A stretch of DNA of 64,000 bases from Mycogone perniciosa (GCA_025331125.1 JAOALB010000004.1:1-64000), one strand, 5' to 3'; shown: positions 11,782-23,258, numbered from the stretch's first letter. Program-made: numbers and translations. The notes: generated by a model not told the origin, from the letters alone.

Positions 11782-12990
11782 TCACACATCCGTCAAAGCC
11801 AGAAGGGCCAAGATATGGGAGACGATTTTCTTCCGATGATCACGTATGGTCATATTAAACCATATGGTGGAATCCACCATCAAGAAAGAATCCGAAGTGC
11901 CACTGCCAAGGGGAAGCGCCTCGTAGTCCCGGATAAACTGGTCAGATATCTCGAAATGGAAGAACGCCATGTAATGCCTGATGGCGACAATTGTTATCAC
12001 ACTAGAGAGCAGCCGTTAATCGGTATTTTCCTCCTGGAGCGAATAAAATAAATAGGTAGAATGAGTGACTCACCTGGTCGGTAAGAAACGCCTTGTGGTG
12101 ATATCCCGTCGGCATGTCAGTGCTTCGCCAACCATCTGTGCCAGAAGCTCGTCAGAGACGATTGGTGCTCCGTCAATGATGGTCTGGAAGTTCCGTTTCC
12201 CTTCCAACAGGGCCAGATGATTTCCCCGACCAACGCCGACCCGCAGCCCGCCATCATCAATGGCGTGAACATTTTTGTCGGGAAATGCGGTATAAGAGTA
12301 GGCAAGTCGCTCATCGCGGAAGGAGACGAAAGGGGACGTCTTATCCCGCTTCTGGGCATAGTTAAGCACACAGCGGATAAAACAGTTCGCCAAACGCACT
12401 GTGGTATCTTCGAGGGGTGGTGCCGATAATTCCAATGTGTAGCCAGCGCTGGATTCGGAGGAAGCTGAGGATGGCCTGGTCTTTGGGCTGTTGTCAATCT
12501 GGAAGTTATCAAACGAGATATAATCGTCGGACTCCGTGGGTGTCATTTCTCGTCGGGGTCTGCTGGATATTGATTCACCTCCCTGGAGGCTCTCGGCTTC
12601 AGTTCGCAGCAAGGGAACCAACGCTGCCCATACATAGCCAAGGCTATCAGGTTCAAAATCCTGAATAATCTGTGCCTCAGAGAGTGAAGTCAATGCATGG
12701 AGACTGTCCGGGCCATCGATCAAACGTCCAATGCAGGGATGCATATCTTTCAGGTCGCCCGGAATATGCTTTTCAAGGAAAGGGAGGCGCGATTCTGGTT
12801 TGCTGCAAAGAACGCGACTTGCAAAGAGATGCTTAGAGCTCCATTTACTAACAGCGCCTGTCCAGCTAGTGGTTTTGGCGAGATCAGTAAAATTCTTCAT
12901 GTCCTTCGACTTCGTGGCGAAGATGGTTGGGTTTCTGATGGTATTGTAATAGGCCATGGTGCTGGAAGACAGGGAAACTTGATGGAACAA
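11782..12990 (-). CDS. Orphan fungal protein with PD-(D/E)XK-like signature
   Basis: Model join(11782..12001, 12074..12990), 378 aa. I do not recognise a named family. The N-terminal half is helical and leads to a low-complexity Ser/Pro/Asp-rich linker (about 135-195). The second half has VHAIDDGGLRVGV followed by NHLALLEGKR (about 242-266) and LLAQMVGEAL (282-291). An acidic residue on one strand, an E-x-K on the next strand and a helix with Q and E is the arrangement of PD-(D/E)XK nuclease folds (Asp245/246, Glu263, Lys265). Exon 2 continues the fold with SVITIVAIRHYMAFFHFEIS. The intron is supported by a GTGAGT donor and in-frame continuation. A second in-frame Met lies at residue 12. The catalytic role is inferred. 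The gene sits in an accessory-looking patch. Confidence 0.7.
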
Positions 12991-13266
12991 GGGAAGAAGA
13001 AGAAGAGGCTGAATGGGATTTCACAGTTATACGGCTTTTTATCGGATGATTGGAGTCACTGAGACTGGCTTCACAAAGCTGGGATGATGGTGTTTTAATA
13101 TACCTACAAGTTCCTAGGCCCCGAGGCATCTTTTCGTTAAGCGCCGCAATTATCGTTTGCATTCACGCCCGTCATGAGTCTCCACGCCATTTCTCACGGG
13201 GAGTTTCATGACTGATGTGAGCACTGCCTTCCTGAGGCCCAAAGCCGCGACCCGAAGCACAATGTC

Positions 13267-13396
13267 GGCGGCTATACAGAGTACGGAGGACAGGATGCAG
13301 CACCAAAAGGTCTTCTTCTTCGCAATGTGGATACTTCCACCTCTGTGCATGATCGATCAGAAGTGACAGCGCGTAGGCCCCTGTGAAGAAAGGATC
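13267..13396 (-). repeat. Decayed inverted repeat, left arm
   Basis: Read on the minus strand this arm aligns, with small gaps, to the plus strand at 13598-13734. Shared blocks include CCTTTCTTCA, TACGCGCYGTCACTT and ATCCACATTGYGAAGAAGAA. The reading frame through the arm gives KYPHCEEEDLLVLHP. Several differences between the arms are C/T transitions. The arms probably descend from one duplicated sequence, possibly a gene fragment. Confidence 0.65.
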
Positions 13397-13597
13397 GGTC
13401 ATTCGTCCCACTGCGCCATCATTGGAGTCTTAGTGTACGAGCGGGCGGCATCGCCATCCATCTCAGGGTTGTTGGAGTGTTGTTGGTGATGTGTTGGTGA
13501 TGAAGAACAGAGCCGCATTCACCCCGGAGCGCGGCTTCCAATCAATGCTCGTTGCTGCCTTGAGGACCCACGCAATCTACAATATGAGGAGTAAACG

Positions 13598-13734
13598 ACC
13601 CTTTCTTCAAAGTTTCCACAGAGTCATACGCGCCGTCACTTTTTTTACTGACCATACACACACAAAGTTGGAAGCACCGAAGCATCCACATTGTGAAGAA
13701 GAAGACGACCTTTCAGTATTGCATTCTGCTCCAA
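13598..13734 (+). repeat. Decayed inverted repeat, right arm
   Basis: Mate of the arm at 13267-13396, about 200 nt away. The frame gives KHPHCEEEDDLSVLHS, so similarity is visible at protein as well as DNA level. It contains small insertions relative to the left arm (for example the six bases before ATCCACATTG). Confidence 0.65.
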
Positions 13735-14115
13735 GACTAAGCGAAGGCGGTTGGAGGAGTTCGTCTGAACAGACAAGGGCGTTGGCAGGGGTATGCATCT
13801 GTGTCATCCCTACTGGTTAGTCCAGTGGCATCGTAAATGTGACAGGGAGACCTAATTGGTCAACCTACAAGACAGCAATGCGTCCTTTTGTCAATCATCG
13901 GAAAATGGAAATAGAGTACTCCATAAACTAAATGGCGGTATCCATGGTGCTCAAGTCTTTGATTATTAGCAGTAGTGGTGGTGGTGTTATTCAACAATTT
14001 GGTTCTTTGACATATGAACTCCCGATCATTCCAGTATCCCCGTAGATGCCTAAGGTAGTCCAGGTTAAAGACATCAGCACGACCCATCGAAATAAAAGGC
14101 GTTTGCAGCATGAGG

Positions 14116-15240
14116 TCAGGAACACGCAATCGAATCCTCAGCCTTGTATCGCGTAGGCTGATGCTGGGTCTCCTCAACGTCCATCTTCCGCTTCTCCACT
14201 CTTTCATGATTGTAATAGCTTCCTGAAAGCAGAAGTGGGAAAAGACGATCACGAAGCGTTTCGCATGGGTTATAAGGAATAGTGGTTATCTGAATTGGGA
14301 AGGACGGCGGTATCGAAGGGCGGATAGAAGGATAGTCGAACTTGTCAAGGAGAGAACAAGGGATGTTGGCTGAATAGAGGTCTATGGATTCCTTATCTTT
14401 AGACGAGCATAGAACCTTTGACTAGACACACATATCTTATTAGCAGGATGAGGGGTAGTGCTGATAAGAAGGTTTCATACTGGGTGTACAGTTATTCTAG
14501 CCTCTTCGTCAGGTCTAAGTTCTTGTATGGCTATCCTCTGTCGCTGTGCGACGGCGATCAGGAGTGCCACGATGTATGGGTCATGGAGCGGTTCGGGTGG
14601 GATAAGGCTCCGCTTCTTGATACCAAGAATGGTTGCGACAGGAGAACTATACCGTTTGCTGAAGCAAAATCCCATATACATCCTTTCGCGCATGGAAGCT
14701 ATATGCTCACGATCAATATGCGCCACGATGACACGCCCGGGATGTCTAGACACGAGAGATTCGTTTGAAGGTTCGTTCCCAATGAAGTAATAGATGCATG
14801 GGAGTTTTTTTCTTAAGGGACGATGATTGAGAAAGAAGGAGAGTCCATCATTTCTGTAGCATGATTAGATAGTGTGATCTAAGGGGGGCAAAAGAAGGTG
14901 CAGACCTGGAGGTCAAGGGACATTCGGGAGCTGTGAGAAACGACTCAATAAAGTCCTCTCGTGAACCATACTGATAGCTGAAGCGAAAATACCGGCGCAT
15001 ATGCTCTAGGCCGGCACGTTCACCGGTATAATTCGATTCTGAGGCTGTTGTCGGTGCAGGAGAAGGACCGGTGAAGGAGCACTGTAACAGTTCAACCTGT
15101 CGTCCCGTCCAGTGTAGAGGCTCAACCATCAACCGTTCTCTGCAATAACGGCGGACAATTTCATGGATCGACAAAGCCGCATCGGGTAATGATGATAATT
15201 CGGAGTCTAAAACAGGTTTCCGTGTTGATGATGCCTCCAT
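14116..15240 (-). CDS. Orphan fungal hypothetical protein
   Basis: Model join(14116..14421, 14481..14853, 14906..15240), 337 aa. I cannot name a domain. Exon 1 encodes a Ser/Thr-rich start, then IVRRYCRERL and a REDFIESFL segment. Exon 2 gives FFLNHRPLRKKLPCIYYFIG, then HDPYIVALLIAVAQRQR, which is a strongly helical and protein-like stretch. Exon 3 gives KESIDLYSANIPCSLLDKFD and RDRLFPLLLSG. The pattern HPYIVALLIAxAQRQR followed by xYxANIxxxxLD recurs in many unannotated Eurotiales and Fusarium proteins as I remember them. An upstream in-frame ATG at 15315 would add 25 residues. The first intron uses a GTCTGC donor, which is a weak point. Its position beside another orphan gene and a decayed repeat suggests a variable locus. 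Confidence 0.62.
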
Positions 15241-15914
15241 GGCAGACGGGGAATGTGTAGTCGTGAAAGTGGTGAAAGTGGTGTAGGAAGTACGGAGAAA
15301 GAGATGCAGATTCACGGCCTCTGAGAGTACTAGTAGTAGTGGTACGGAGCAGTGCCCAGGTAGGTGGTATGATGTAATAAATGCACAAAGGAATTTATTA
15401 ATTGATGGGGACCGCGACCAGACGCGACTTGATTGCGCTCGGATTAAGTATCAGCCGTGAGCTTTGTTGGTAATCTTCGAATCTTCGTGCGTCGTACGTT
15501 GTTGAATAATCAGTCGGTCTTACATACATTCCTAGGGAGATGGGTACGAAGTACGGAGTACAGAAGCATAATTACTTAACCGGATATTCAACAAAGTTCC
15601 GAACATGGCAATTATAATCCAGCCGCATACGTGTTTATTTTACACCGCTTTGTCTCTCCTATTACTATGCCAAATGAGTGTGCGGTCTCATTCAAATCCC
15701 ATAAAACCGTTTCCCATGATGCCCATTCTATGAAGTAAAATACCCTACACTACCTCGATAATACCGAGCGTTGGGTACAGTACAGATGCAAAATTCAAGT
15801 CCAACAAACCCCTATGTACACCCTTTCCCCATCCCGGGTAGCTACCGTGCTGTGCTGGTGCCCTTTCATTCAAAGACCATTGTCGTAATGGCCATGCTCC
15901 CGTATGGGAACCTT
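15241..15914. other. Intergenic between orphan gene and eglC 3' end
   Basis: About 670 nt, no gene seen. It includes a tandem of the dispersed element, GTACGAAGTACGGAGTAC, at 15544-15561. Confidence 0.55.
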
Positions 15915-17201
15915 TTACAGGGCAACCGCAGCCAAGACGAGGGCGACGGCAGCAGCGCCGAAGGAATTCAGCTTGTTACCGCTGCTACCAGGAACAGAAG
16001 TAGGCGAAGAGCCACCAGAGCCAGAGCCAGGGTTGGAGCCAGGGGAAGTAGGAGAGGCACCGGAGCCGGAAGTATTAGGGACAGTACCATTAGTAGAGGG
16101 GAAAGGAGCAGTAGCCAGAGTCGTAGGCTGTGTGGAGGAGTCGCCATTGTCGACACCAGAGGTTGTGGCGGGGGCACCGGTCGTCGCAGATCCAGAGCCG
16201 GAAGCAGAGCTAGTGGGCTTTCCAGAGGCAGAGGAAGAAGACGTGGGCTTGACATTCTTGCAGGAGAGGTCGTACAGAGGCTTCGTCGTCAACTGAGAGC
16301 CAATGAGGCCAAAGCTAGGGTTGGGAGTGGCCGGAGCAGCGTCCTGCATAGTATACCACCAGACGTTGACCTTGCCAAAGTTGGGGCAGCCAACCTGCTG
16401 CCAGTACGACTGGGCATTATCCGTAGAAGCAATGGCCTGGCCGGAAGTCTTGCCACTAACAGGCCAGCCGGTTTCTGTAATCCAGATATCCTTGCCACCA
16501 CTGACACCCTGAATTGTCTTCAGAGCATCCTCATACAGTTTCTTACCGTTCTCAATAGCATTCGGCTTGGTGTCTTCGAAATAAGGATAGGTGTCCATGC
16601 CAATCCAGTCGCACTCCTCTATCAAGGCCTTGTTGGAGTCCACGATGTAGGCGTTCCAGGTGTCGACGTGGCCGATGGGAACGTTTTTCAAGCAAGAGCC
16701 CTTGATAGTGTCTCGGACCTGCTTGATGTAGCTGACAAGAGTCTCGGGTTGAGCACCAGGGCCAGCGTTGGACTGTTGGCCGATGGGAGTGATGCGGTAC
16801 AGATCCTCACTGCCGACGGAGATACCGGCGACGAGACCATCGAGCTTGCCACAGTACTGGTCAATGGTCTTCTTCAGTGCAGCAATCTCATTGTCGAAAG
16901 CATCCCCACCAGCCGAGGCCCAGAGACCGAGAAGAAGGCTGGTCTTGGTGCTGATGGCAGCAGGAATGGCAGAGATGGGGTCGTTGGCAGTTCCACCCTG
17001 CACCATGGTGTAGAGACGGGCGCTGGTGAAGGCGCCATCGGTACCCTCAAGGCCAGCAGCCGTCTTGAACTCGGCTTCGAAGTCGGACTGGGCCTTCGGT
17101 CGGCCATCAGTGAAGGTTGAGCCGTAGTTGAAGCCCTGGTAGGCAGCGTTGACCGCGGTGATGGCCGTAGCCAGAGCGAGGAGGGTTGATGATGAAGGCA
17201 T
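15915..17201 (-). CDS. eglC: GPI-anchored GH17 endo-1,3-beta-glucanase
   Basis: Single exon, 428 aa. A signal peptide (1-19, cleaved near VNA-AYQ) precedes the GH17 catalytic barrel starting GFNYGSTF. The acid/base Glu is in SVGSED (E132) and the nucleophile in ITETGWPVSG (E243). After about residue 315 the protein becomes Ser/Thr/Gly/Pro-rich and ends in a hydrophobic tail (AAAVALVLAAVAL) preceded by small residues, as expected for a GPI signal. This is the architecture of Aspergillus EglC, a plasma-membrane or wall-attached enzyme acting on 1,3-beta-glucan during wall remodelling. A TATATATA stretch lies about 90 nt upstream of the ATG (17287-17294). A 449-codon frame on the opposite strand is a codon-usage shadow. 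Confidence 0.96.
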   Translation of the reverse strand: MPSSSTLLALATAITAVNAAYQGFNYGSTFTDGRPKAQSDFEAEFKTAAGLEGTDGAFTSARLYTMVQGGTANDPISAIPAAISTKTSLLLGLWASAGGDAFDNEIAALKKTIDQYCGKLDGLVAGISVGSEDLYRITPIGQQSNAGPGAQPETLVSYIKQVRDTIKGSCLKNVPIGHVDTWNAYIVDSNKALIEECDWIGMDTYPYFEDTKPNAIENGKKLYEDALKTIQGVSGGKDIWITETGWPVSGKTSGQAIASTDNAQSYWQQVGCPNFGKVNVWWYTMQDAAPATPNPSFGLIGSQLTTKPLYDLSCKNVKPTSSSSASGKPTSSASGSGSATTGAPATTSGVDNGDSSTQPTTLATAPFPSTNGTVPNTSGSGASPTSPGSNPGSGSGGSSPTSVPGSSGNKLNSFGAAAVALVLAAVAL

Positions 17202-19133
17202 CGTGACTCATATGAATTATGTAGTACCAGGGATGGATGATGTTCCAACAGAGGATTCGGGTAGCCGTTGTTGGAGGTGGATTAGATATATATAGATCTA
17301 CAGATGATGGAGGGAGTGAGCCAAGCTAAGCACAGCCAAGCAAAGCAGAGCGAATGTGAGTCCAAGTAAAGATGATGCGATGTTACAGGGCAAAAAGCGA
17401 GAGACAAGGTCGAACCACAAAGGATAAGACCGAAGAGTTTTGTGTGTAAGAGGATACGAATGGAGGAGAAAGGGAGGAGGAGAGAGAGGAAGAGGAGAAG
17501 CCAACATATACATATGCATGAAGACGCAGAAGGAAGAGGAGAAGAAGCAAGGCACCGCACAGACTGCAGGGGTGCGATACAAACCAGACCAGAACCTGAT
17601 TCCTAATTCCTGCCGACTTGGCCGACTTTCCCAGGGCTTGGCCTTGAATCGGAGTTCCACTCTTTTGATGGGGCTCTGGGGGTCAATTGGGGTCATCTCT
17701 GGATTGGGTTTCTTTGCCACCAATGGAAGATGCCTTTGGTGTCTTGCTACGGAGTACGGAGTATTACAGAGTAGGTACATTCAGCATCTTTTTGCCTCTC
17801 AGCATTCCCATTCCCATTATATGTCAGGTTCGTTTGGTGAATAACATGACTATAACAATGCTAAAACACTCACTCTGACAGAGTGTACGGAGTACGGAGG
17901 AGCAACAAATAGCTGTGACGTTACGAGCACAACCTCTACGAGTGAGTACTCCGTAGTCGCACAAGTCATCCACGTCAGCTATCGTCTCGCCTCCTACTCG
18001 TACATACGGAGTAGTGCCCCTGAAAATCGAAGCATCCACAAGCGCCACACTCTACGGAGTACGGGTACGAGTAATGATTCGTTCCTAGTGAACCAGCCAG
18101 GCGCTCTCCCGACATGAAGGCGCTGCCGCTGTCATTCTTTTTTTGTTTTTCTTTTCTCCCTCTTCTTCTTCATTTTTTTCGTGTCTCCACTCACAACTCC
18201 ACACAAATGCCTTATTGAACCTCGTGTTCACAGCAGTATCCCTGCCTTGTTCATATCAAGGCAGGCTTTTGCCATAATACGAGTAATACTCGTACAAGTC
18301 CGGAGAACGGAGTGGGCCAGCAATATCGGAAACTCTCATGAATCATGCATAATAAATAACTGCTGTGCGTCTAAGATATGTTATGTCTACCAAATAGTGC
18401 CGGTCTGCCATCAACAACAATGTGCGCAATCGGAATGCATAGGCCCACAGACTTGCATCAGCTCGTACAGAGCACTATCTACTCCGTACCTGCATCTGTC
18501 TGCATTCTGCTGCATGTTGGGTATCTCCGTTCTCCCCGTCTTGTCCTTCGTATTACGAGAAAAATTCCACACGTGATGATGTCTCCCTGCCCAATACTCG
18601 TACAGAGTACGGAGTACTCCGTACGACCACCCATGGCGATGCTGTTGCTATTATTATGCACGCGCTAGCATCGTGGCTGAGATCGGGGATCGCCAACTCC
18701 CAAAACGGTGGGCATACAATATTATCTACCTACAAGTACACTATTGAACAGGGTGCCTAGTTTTTACGAGTAGCAGTACTCGTATCACAACTCCTAACTC
18801 CTGAGGCAATCAAACCATCGTCAATTCTAGATCATCAACCTGTCCGACCGGCTGTCCTTCCGATATGCCACTGACTGAACCTTTAACCTCCGCGGCGAGC
18901 AAGATTGTCTCACCCAGTTCCCCGAGGCTGGTGTCACGCTCAAACCGTGCTGACAAACCATGCCAACGCATATACCTAGCTGGAGGTCGCTTCCAGAACA
19001 TACTCGCACGAGTACGAGTAGCTATGCAACGAGGGGCTGGCTGCTTTCCAATTTCCTTGCCACACCAAAACAAAACAAAACAAAGCAAAAAGATTCTCAT
19101 TTCCACCCAGGAATGGCAGTACAAACCCTGATT
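17202..19133. other. Gene-poor interval, 1.9 kb
   Basis: Contains the eglC promoter and CT/AG-rich tracts (17455-17550). From 17746 to 18624 it is dense in the dispersed motif: tandem TACGGAGTACGGAGTA at 17748, another at 17885, single copies near 17947, 18005 and 18053, and the full palindrome at 18607-18624. No supportable gene. Confidence 0.55.
18607..18624. repeat. Perfect 18-bp palindrome GTACGGAGTACTCCGTAC
   Basis: Two copies of GTACGGAGTAC in opposite orientation sharing the central GTAC. The identical 18-mer occurs again at 44669-44686. Confidence 0.9.
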
Positions 19134-22100
19134 TTAGTTGTTTACAAACCCTCGGATTCCTCTCAGTCCCGTAGACTTCTTCTCCTTCTTGGGTTTGCCC
19201 GTGGATCCCGTCTCCTCTTTTTGCCTGTCCTTGCTTTCCCGACGAATCCTGTTCTGGAGACCGCCTACCAACAACGTGTTAGCAACATCATTCAGAACCA
19301 CAATGAGGATCCATCTTACTGCCGAAGTACCGCTGGTCGGGACTCATGGATAGAGCCACCGACCCTGCGCCATCGGTTCCCGTAGAACCCGTCGGCTGTA
19401 GTGGCTGCAAAACCGCAGATGTGGGAGTTGCCGGGTTGGAGCCCAGCGGAGGCGTCATGTTGTACGCTGTGCTCTCATGTAGCTCTGTATTGGATAGCAG
19501 ACGATGAGGCCTTGGCCTACTCATTGCTGGACTGGCCGATATGGCAACATAGTCCCCTTCCGCTTCAAGCCCACTTGACTGTCCCAGCGGCGTTTCGGAC
19601 CTCATGTCCAGTAAGGACGATTGCAGAACCGTGTGCTTACGCATCAGTAGGTTGTACTGTCTTTGTAGCTCTGCCTGTTTCGCTCTGCTTGCCGCGAGGG
19701 CATTTTCGACAGCAACATTCATGCTCGATCCGGGTCGGTCTCTTTCTTCCTGAACCTCTGAGAGCTGTGCCTGGAGCGCTGCTACCTGAGACTGGAAGAG
19801 CTTCTTCGTTCGTTGTACTTCTGCCTCTGCTGCGGTCAATTTCATCTTTAAAGCCTCCACTTGGTTTTGAGCATCAACTGCTGAGTTGTCGGCTGTTTGT
19901 CGTTCTACCTCTCTTGCTTGGTAATCTCGCTCCGAGAGAGTCAGCCGCTCAACCTCTGCCTTGAGTCGGTCAATCTCTGCACCATGGATCTCTATTGACT
20001 GCATATTCTGCCGAGCATTGAGCTCCTTGACTTCAGCATCGCAGACGAGATTCCGCAGCTTTTCGCATTCTCTCTTGGACTCCTCGAGCTCCTTGCGGAC
20101 CGACTCAAACTCTGTGTGTGTCTTCTTCGACTCCTCACGCAAGTTCTTCAGTTTGTTGGCAAGGTCGGCTTCCCATTTCTTGGCCATGGCACGACTCTTC
20201 TCCGACTCCTTCCGGACCTGCACTTCGGCCATCTTAGCCTCTTCGTACCGGCTCTTCAGGTTACGGTTCATCAGGATCAAGTTCTGTGTTTCGGCCTCCG
20301 TTGCAGCCTCCACCATTTGTCTTCTTCTCAGCTCACCGATATGTGCCATGTGCTGTTGCTTCAGATATCTCTCAAAGCTGAGGTCATTCTGGAGAAGCAG
20401 AATCTGCCGTTGGAGGTGAGCAACCTGCACTTGCGTGCTTCCCTCTACCGTAGACACTGGCGAATGAGTTTGCGGCGGCAGAGATATTGTTGTTGCTGGC
20501 CGATCCATTACAGACTCTTGATGGCTTAGGGCAAGAGACGGTACACTATCATTTGCGAGGGATTGGTGTAGGCTGCTCTTTATAACCTTGTTTGACTTGA
20601 TCAGATCTTGCAATTGTGTATGAGAAGCTGACTGAGGGAGGTAAGGGGCCAATGTTGGACTTTCGCCCGCAAACTCCCTAAAACGTCCTTCCCCCGAATC
20701 TCTGTTCGAGGGGTGACTTGACTGCGAGCCGCGCCGAAGCAGTGTTGACGGCGCTCGATCACTGGAGATGGAGTCGGTGCTGGACAAGTGAGCATTGCTC
20801 CAGGCATTGACCTTGGTGACTGAGCTGCTCAACAGACCCGGATCCACCTTGACCCTGCTCAACTCCTCATTGATTGCTGGCGCTGAAACTCCAGAAATTT
20901 GTGGTAGGTCCTGATCAATAAACTGCTGCGACTCGGGTGCTAGATAGAGCGCCATGCACTCGGCCACAACTTCCGCGGCTTCGCTCTTTATCCAGCGCCC
21001 AAAGTCCGTCTTCTCCGTTTCGATCGTGAGAGTATAAAAGTTGGGGTGAAGCACATGATATCGCCTGAACCGTTCCGATTGATGCCTGATCTCTGTGGGT
21101 TGCACTTCGATCTCGTCTGCGTTGGACACATTGGCGTGTCGCATGTATCGCTGTGGCTTGCGAATATAGTCCATAAAGTTGATAGGGTAAAGGCCATAGA
21201 GAATAGTGTAATAGTTGGCCAAGTGCGTGATGTCTACATCCTCAACTTCCGGATCATGCACGCAAACCTCCCAGCGGCTGGTTTGGTCTGAGTCATGCGA
21301 GGAGGAGTGTTCCATCGCCTCTGATCTCTCTGTTTCCCAGAAGAGCAGCCTAGCGTAAATGTTGAACAAGGTCGGCAGATGCGGCACAAGAGAGCTTGGC
21401 ATGTGAGGTAAGAGCATGATCACGGCAGTCAACGCTGCTGAGATGACCGTAGTAGATGTATCTTGTTGAAGGCACGTTAAGAGATTGGCGAATAATGGGG
21501 TCTGTGTGATTTGGTGCAAATGGGGCGGTTGAGTCTGAAGATAGTCACAGAAAAAACTCAGAGCTCCCTTTCTGTACTGCTTTTTGACAAAGTAGTTATC
21601 CAACGTGGTGAAGAATTCCTGGGAATGGGTTAGCTATGCCCATGAAGGGGCCACAGGATCGGAGGTAGGTTACGCACCTTTGGTCTCTTTTTTCCAAAGT
21701 GTCCCAGTGCATCTCGAAGCATCCTCTCATTATGTTCAGCTGATAGATTACCATCGAAGTAGGCTGGGAAGTATCTGTCCATCCATATCGAGAATAGTCG
21801 ATCGATGATAGGGTTGGAGGCGGCATCGGCAGAGACGTCGTGATATTCGTCGGCAAGTGTAACAGTATCCATGAGAGCTGCAATTGTCTCGTTCACACCG
21901 TTTTTATCATGTCTGGCTTTATCGAGCAGGCCCTTGCAGGCGTCGAACCAGACCAGCACTCGTTCGGGGGTCTGGAGCACGGGAAGAAGTCGGCGCAAGA
22001 TGCCTATCCAGGCCCCAGACGTGGCTGGGTTGTTGCGGACATATTTATCGAAGATGAGCAGCAGCTCCTCTTGCAGTCGATCGGACGCAGCATCGTCATA

Positions 22101-22324
22101 CTTTTGATGTCTCCGCAGGTAGGCGGCAATGGTCTCGATAAGATCATCGGGCAGGGGTACGGTCGGCTCGACAATGAAGTCTTTGATTGCCTTGGACAGC
22201 TCCTTTAGCGAACTACCGAGTAGTGGGTCAGCCAATGCTAGATCGGAGATGCAGCAGCCCCGCGCGGAGTGCAGCAGAAGGGCGTTGGGAGGGAGGAGAT
22301 GACTGACGTTGTCGTAGAGGCCAT
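19134..22324 (-). CDS. tsc1: TSC1 (hamartin) homologue
   Basis: Model join(19134..19264, 19320..21618, 21678..22212, 22308..22324), 993 aa. The N-terminal alpha-helical hamartin domain runs from LKELSKAI to about residue 400. It includes DNYFVKKQYRKGALSFFCDYL and the phrase HPNFYTLTIETEK. A long coiled coil spans about 590-860 (heptads in EESKRECEKLRNL, ERLTLSERDYQ and so on). In animals and fission yeast TSC1 stabilises TSC2, the GAP for Rheb, to restrain TORC1; that role is transferred by homology. The first exon is only 17 nt (MASTT plus two bases); the choice rests on a GTCAGT donor, a CTGAC branch site and an in-frame join to SLKELSKAI. The last exon gives a lysine-rich tail ending RGFVNN. 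The tiny first exon is the least certain part. Confidence 0.88.
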
Positions 22325-23258
22325 GTTTCAGGCGGTGCGGGAGGCCCCAGACAAGCCCGCCGCAAGGAGTTTGATGGCTCAACGCTGTCGGGAAGCTTCT
22401 TGTCTGTCTTGTGCAACACGGATGGATATGCAGAGTGGTGACGCTATGCCACAGGGGCTGGCTGCTCTTGTTGTGTCGCCAGATGCAGATCAGGCTAAGA
22501 AGCTCCAGAGGTTGAGCTGTGAGCAAATGCGGGTTTTGCACAATGCTGGGCCTAGACTGGCCAGTATGAAAAAAAGTTGTGGGTACTTTCAACTGCACCC
22601 CGCACTGGACCCGCTGAGACCCGCGTAAGCCCTCAAGTCTCCCCTATTACCCCGCAATCCAACCCGCCCGCATGACTCCACAGAAGGCCGGCTCCGGCTC
22701 TAGCGCTCTGCTTACAGGGCTCTCAGAAGCCTAGCTGGAGCCTTGATCGTCTGATGAGCTCCGCAATGTGGTACGTCGACCGACGTGAACGTCGCAGTCA
22801 ATTTACATGTACTCTGTACTTCGTACTTCGTACACCTTGTACACCTGGCTGCTCCTATGGATGTCTGTATGTACATGACATGTATCAAGCCACAAAGACA
22901 ATGCCGATGGCCAGCTTCCATGTTTACTGGGCAACTGGGGTTCAGGCCTGTCCTTGATGCCCTGAAGCCCTCAGGCATAGACCCCAATGGATCAGTCGTC
23001 GCGTGATCCCCTCCATTTCCCCTCCTCTCTCTTCTTCTCTCTCGTCCTCCTCTCTTCCCCTCTTATACAAAGCTGTCCCCTCCTCACTTCTTCCTCAAAC
23101 TCAATTCCAATTCTCCTCCATTCTGATACCCAGACCCCAATTCCCCAGAGCCCAAGACGTCCTGCTCTTCCTCCTCCTTCACATCACTCCCCTGATCACA
23201 CCACTGTCTCTGGCCAATCCACAAACCTCCCCTCTATACGCACCTCTCGTCATTCATC
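22325..23258. other. Divergent promoter region, TSC1 / DJ-1-like
   Basis: About 930 nt separating divergently transcribed genes. A CT-rich tract at 23005-23130 just upstream of the plus-strand ATG is typical of a fungal transcription-start leader. Tandem TACTTCGTAC-like repeats lie at 22815-22835. No gene seen. Confidence 0.6.

Larger units (their letters stand above)
12991..14115. other. Non-coding patch with decayed inverted repeat
   Basis: 1.1 kb between two orphan genes. Open frames on both strands encode similar short stretches (PHCEEED followed by VLHP or VLHS) because an imperfect inverted repeat is present (separate entries). I see no intact gene. A GTG/CAC microsatellite lies at 13975-13990. 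Confidence 0.55.

Noticed and set aside
15771..17120. Long open frame (449 codons) on the plus strand opposite eglC
   Set aside because: It mirrors a gene with strong codon bias; the translation is Arg/Gly low-complexity and lacks any domain, while the minus strand gives an intact GH17 enzyme.
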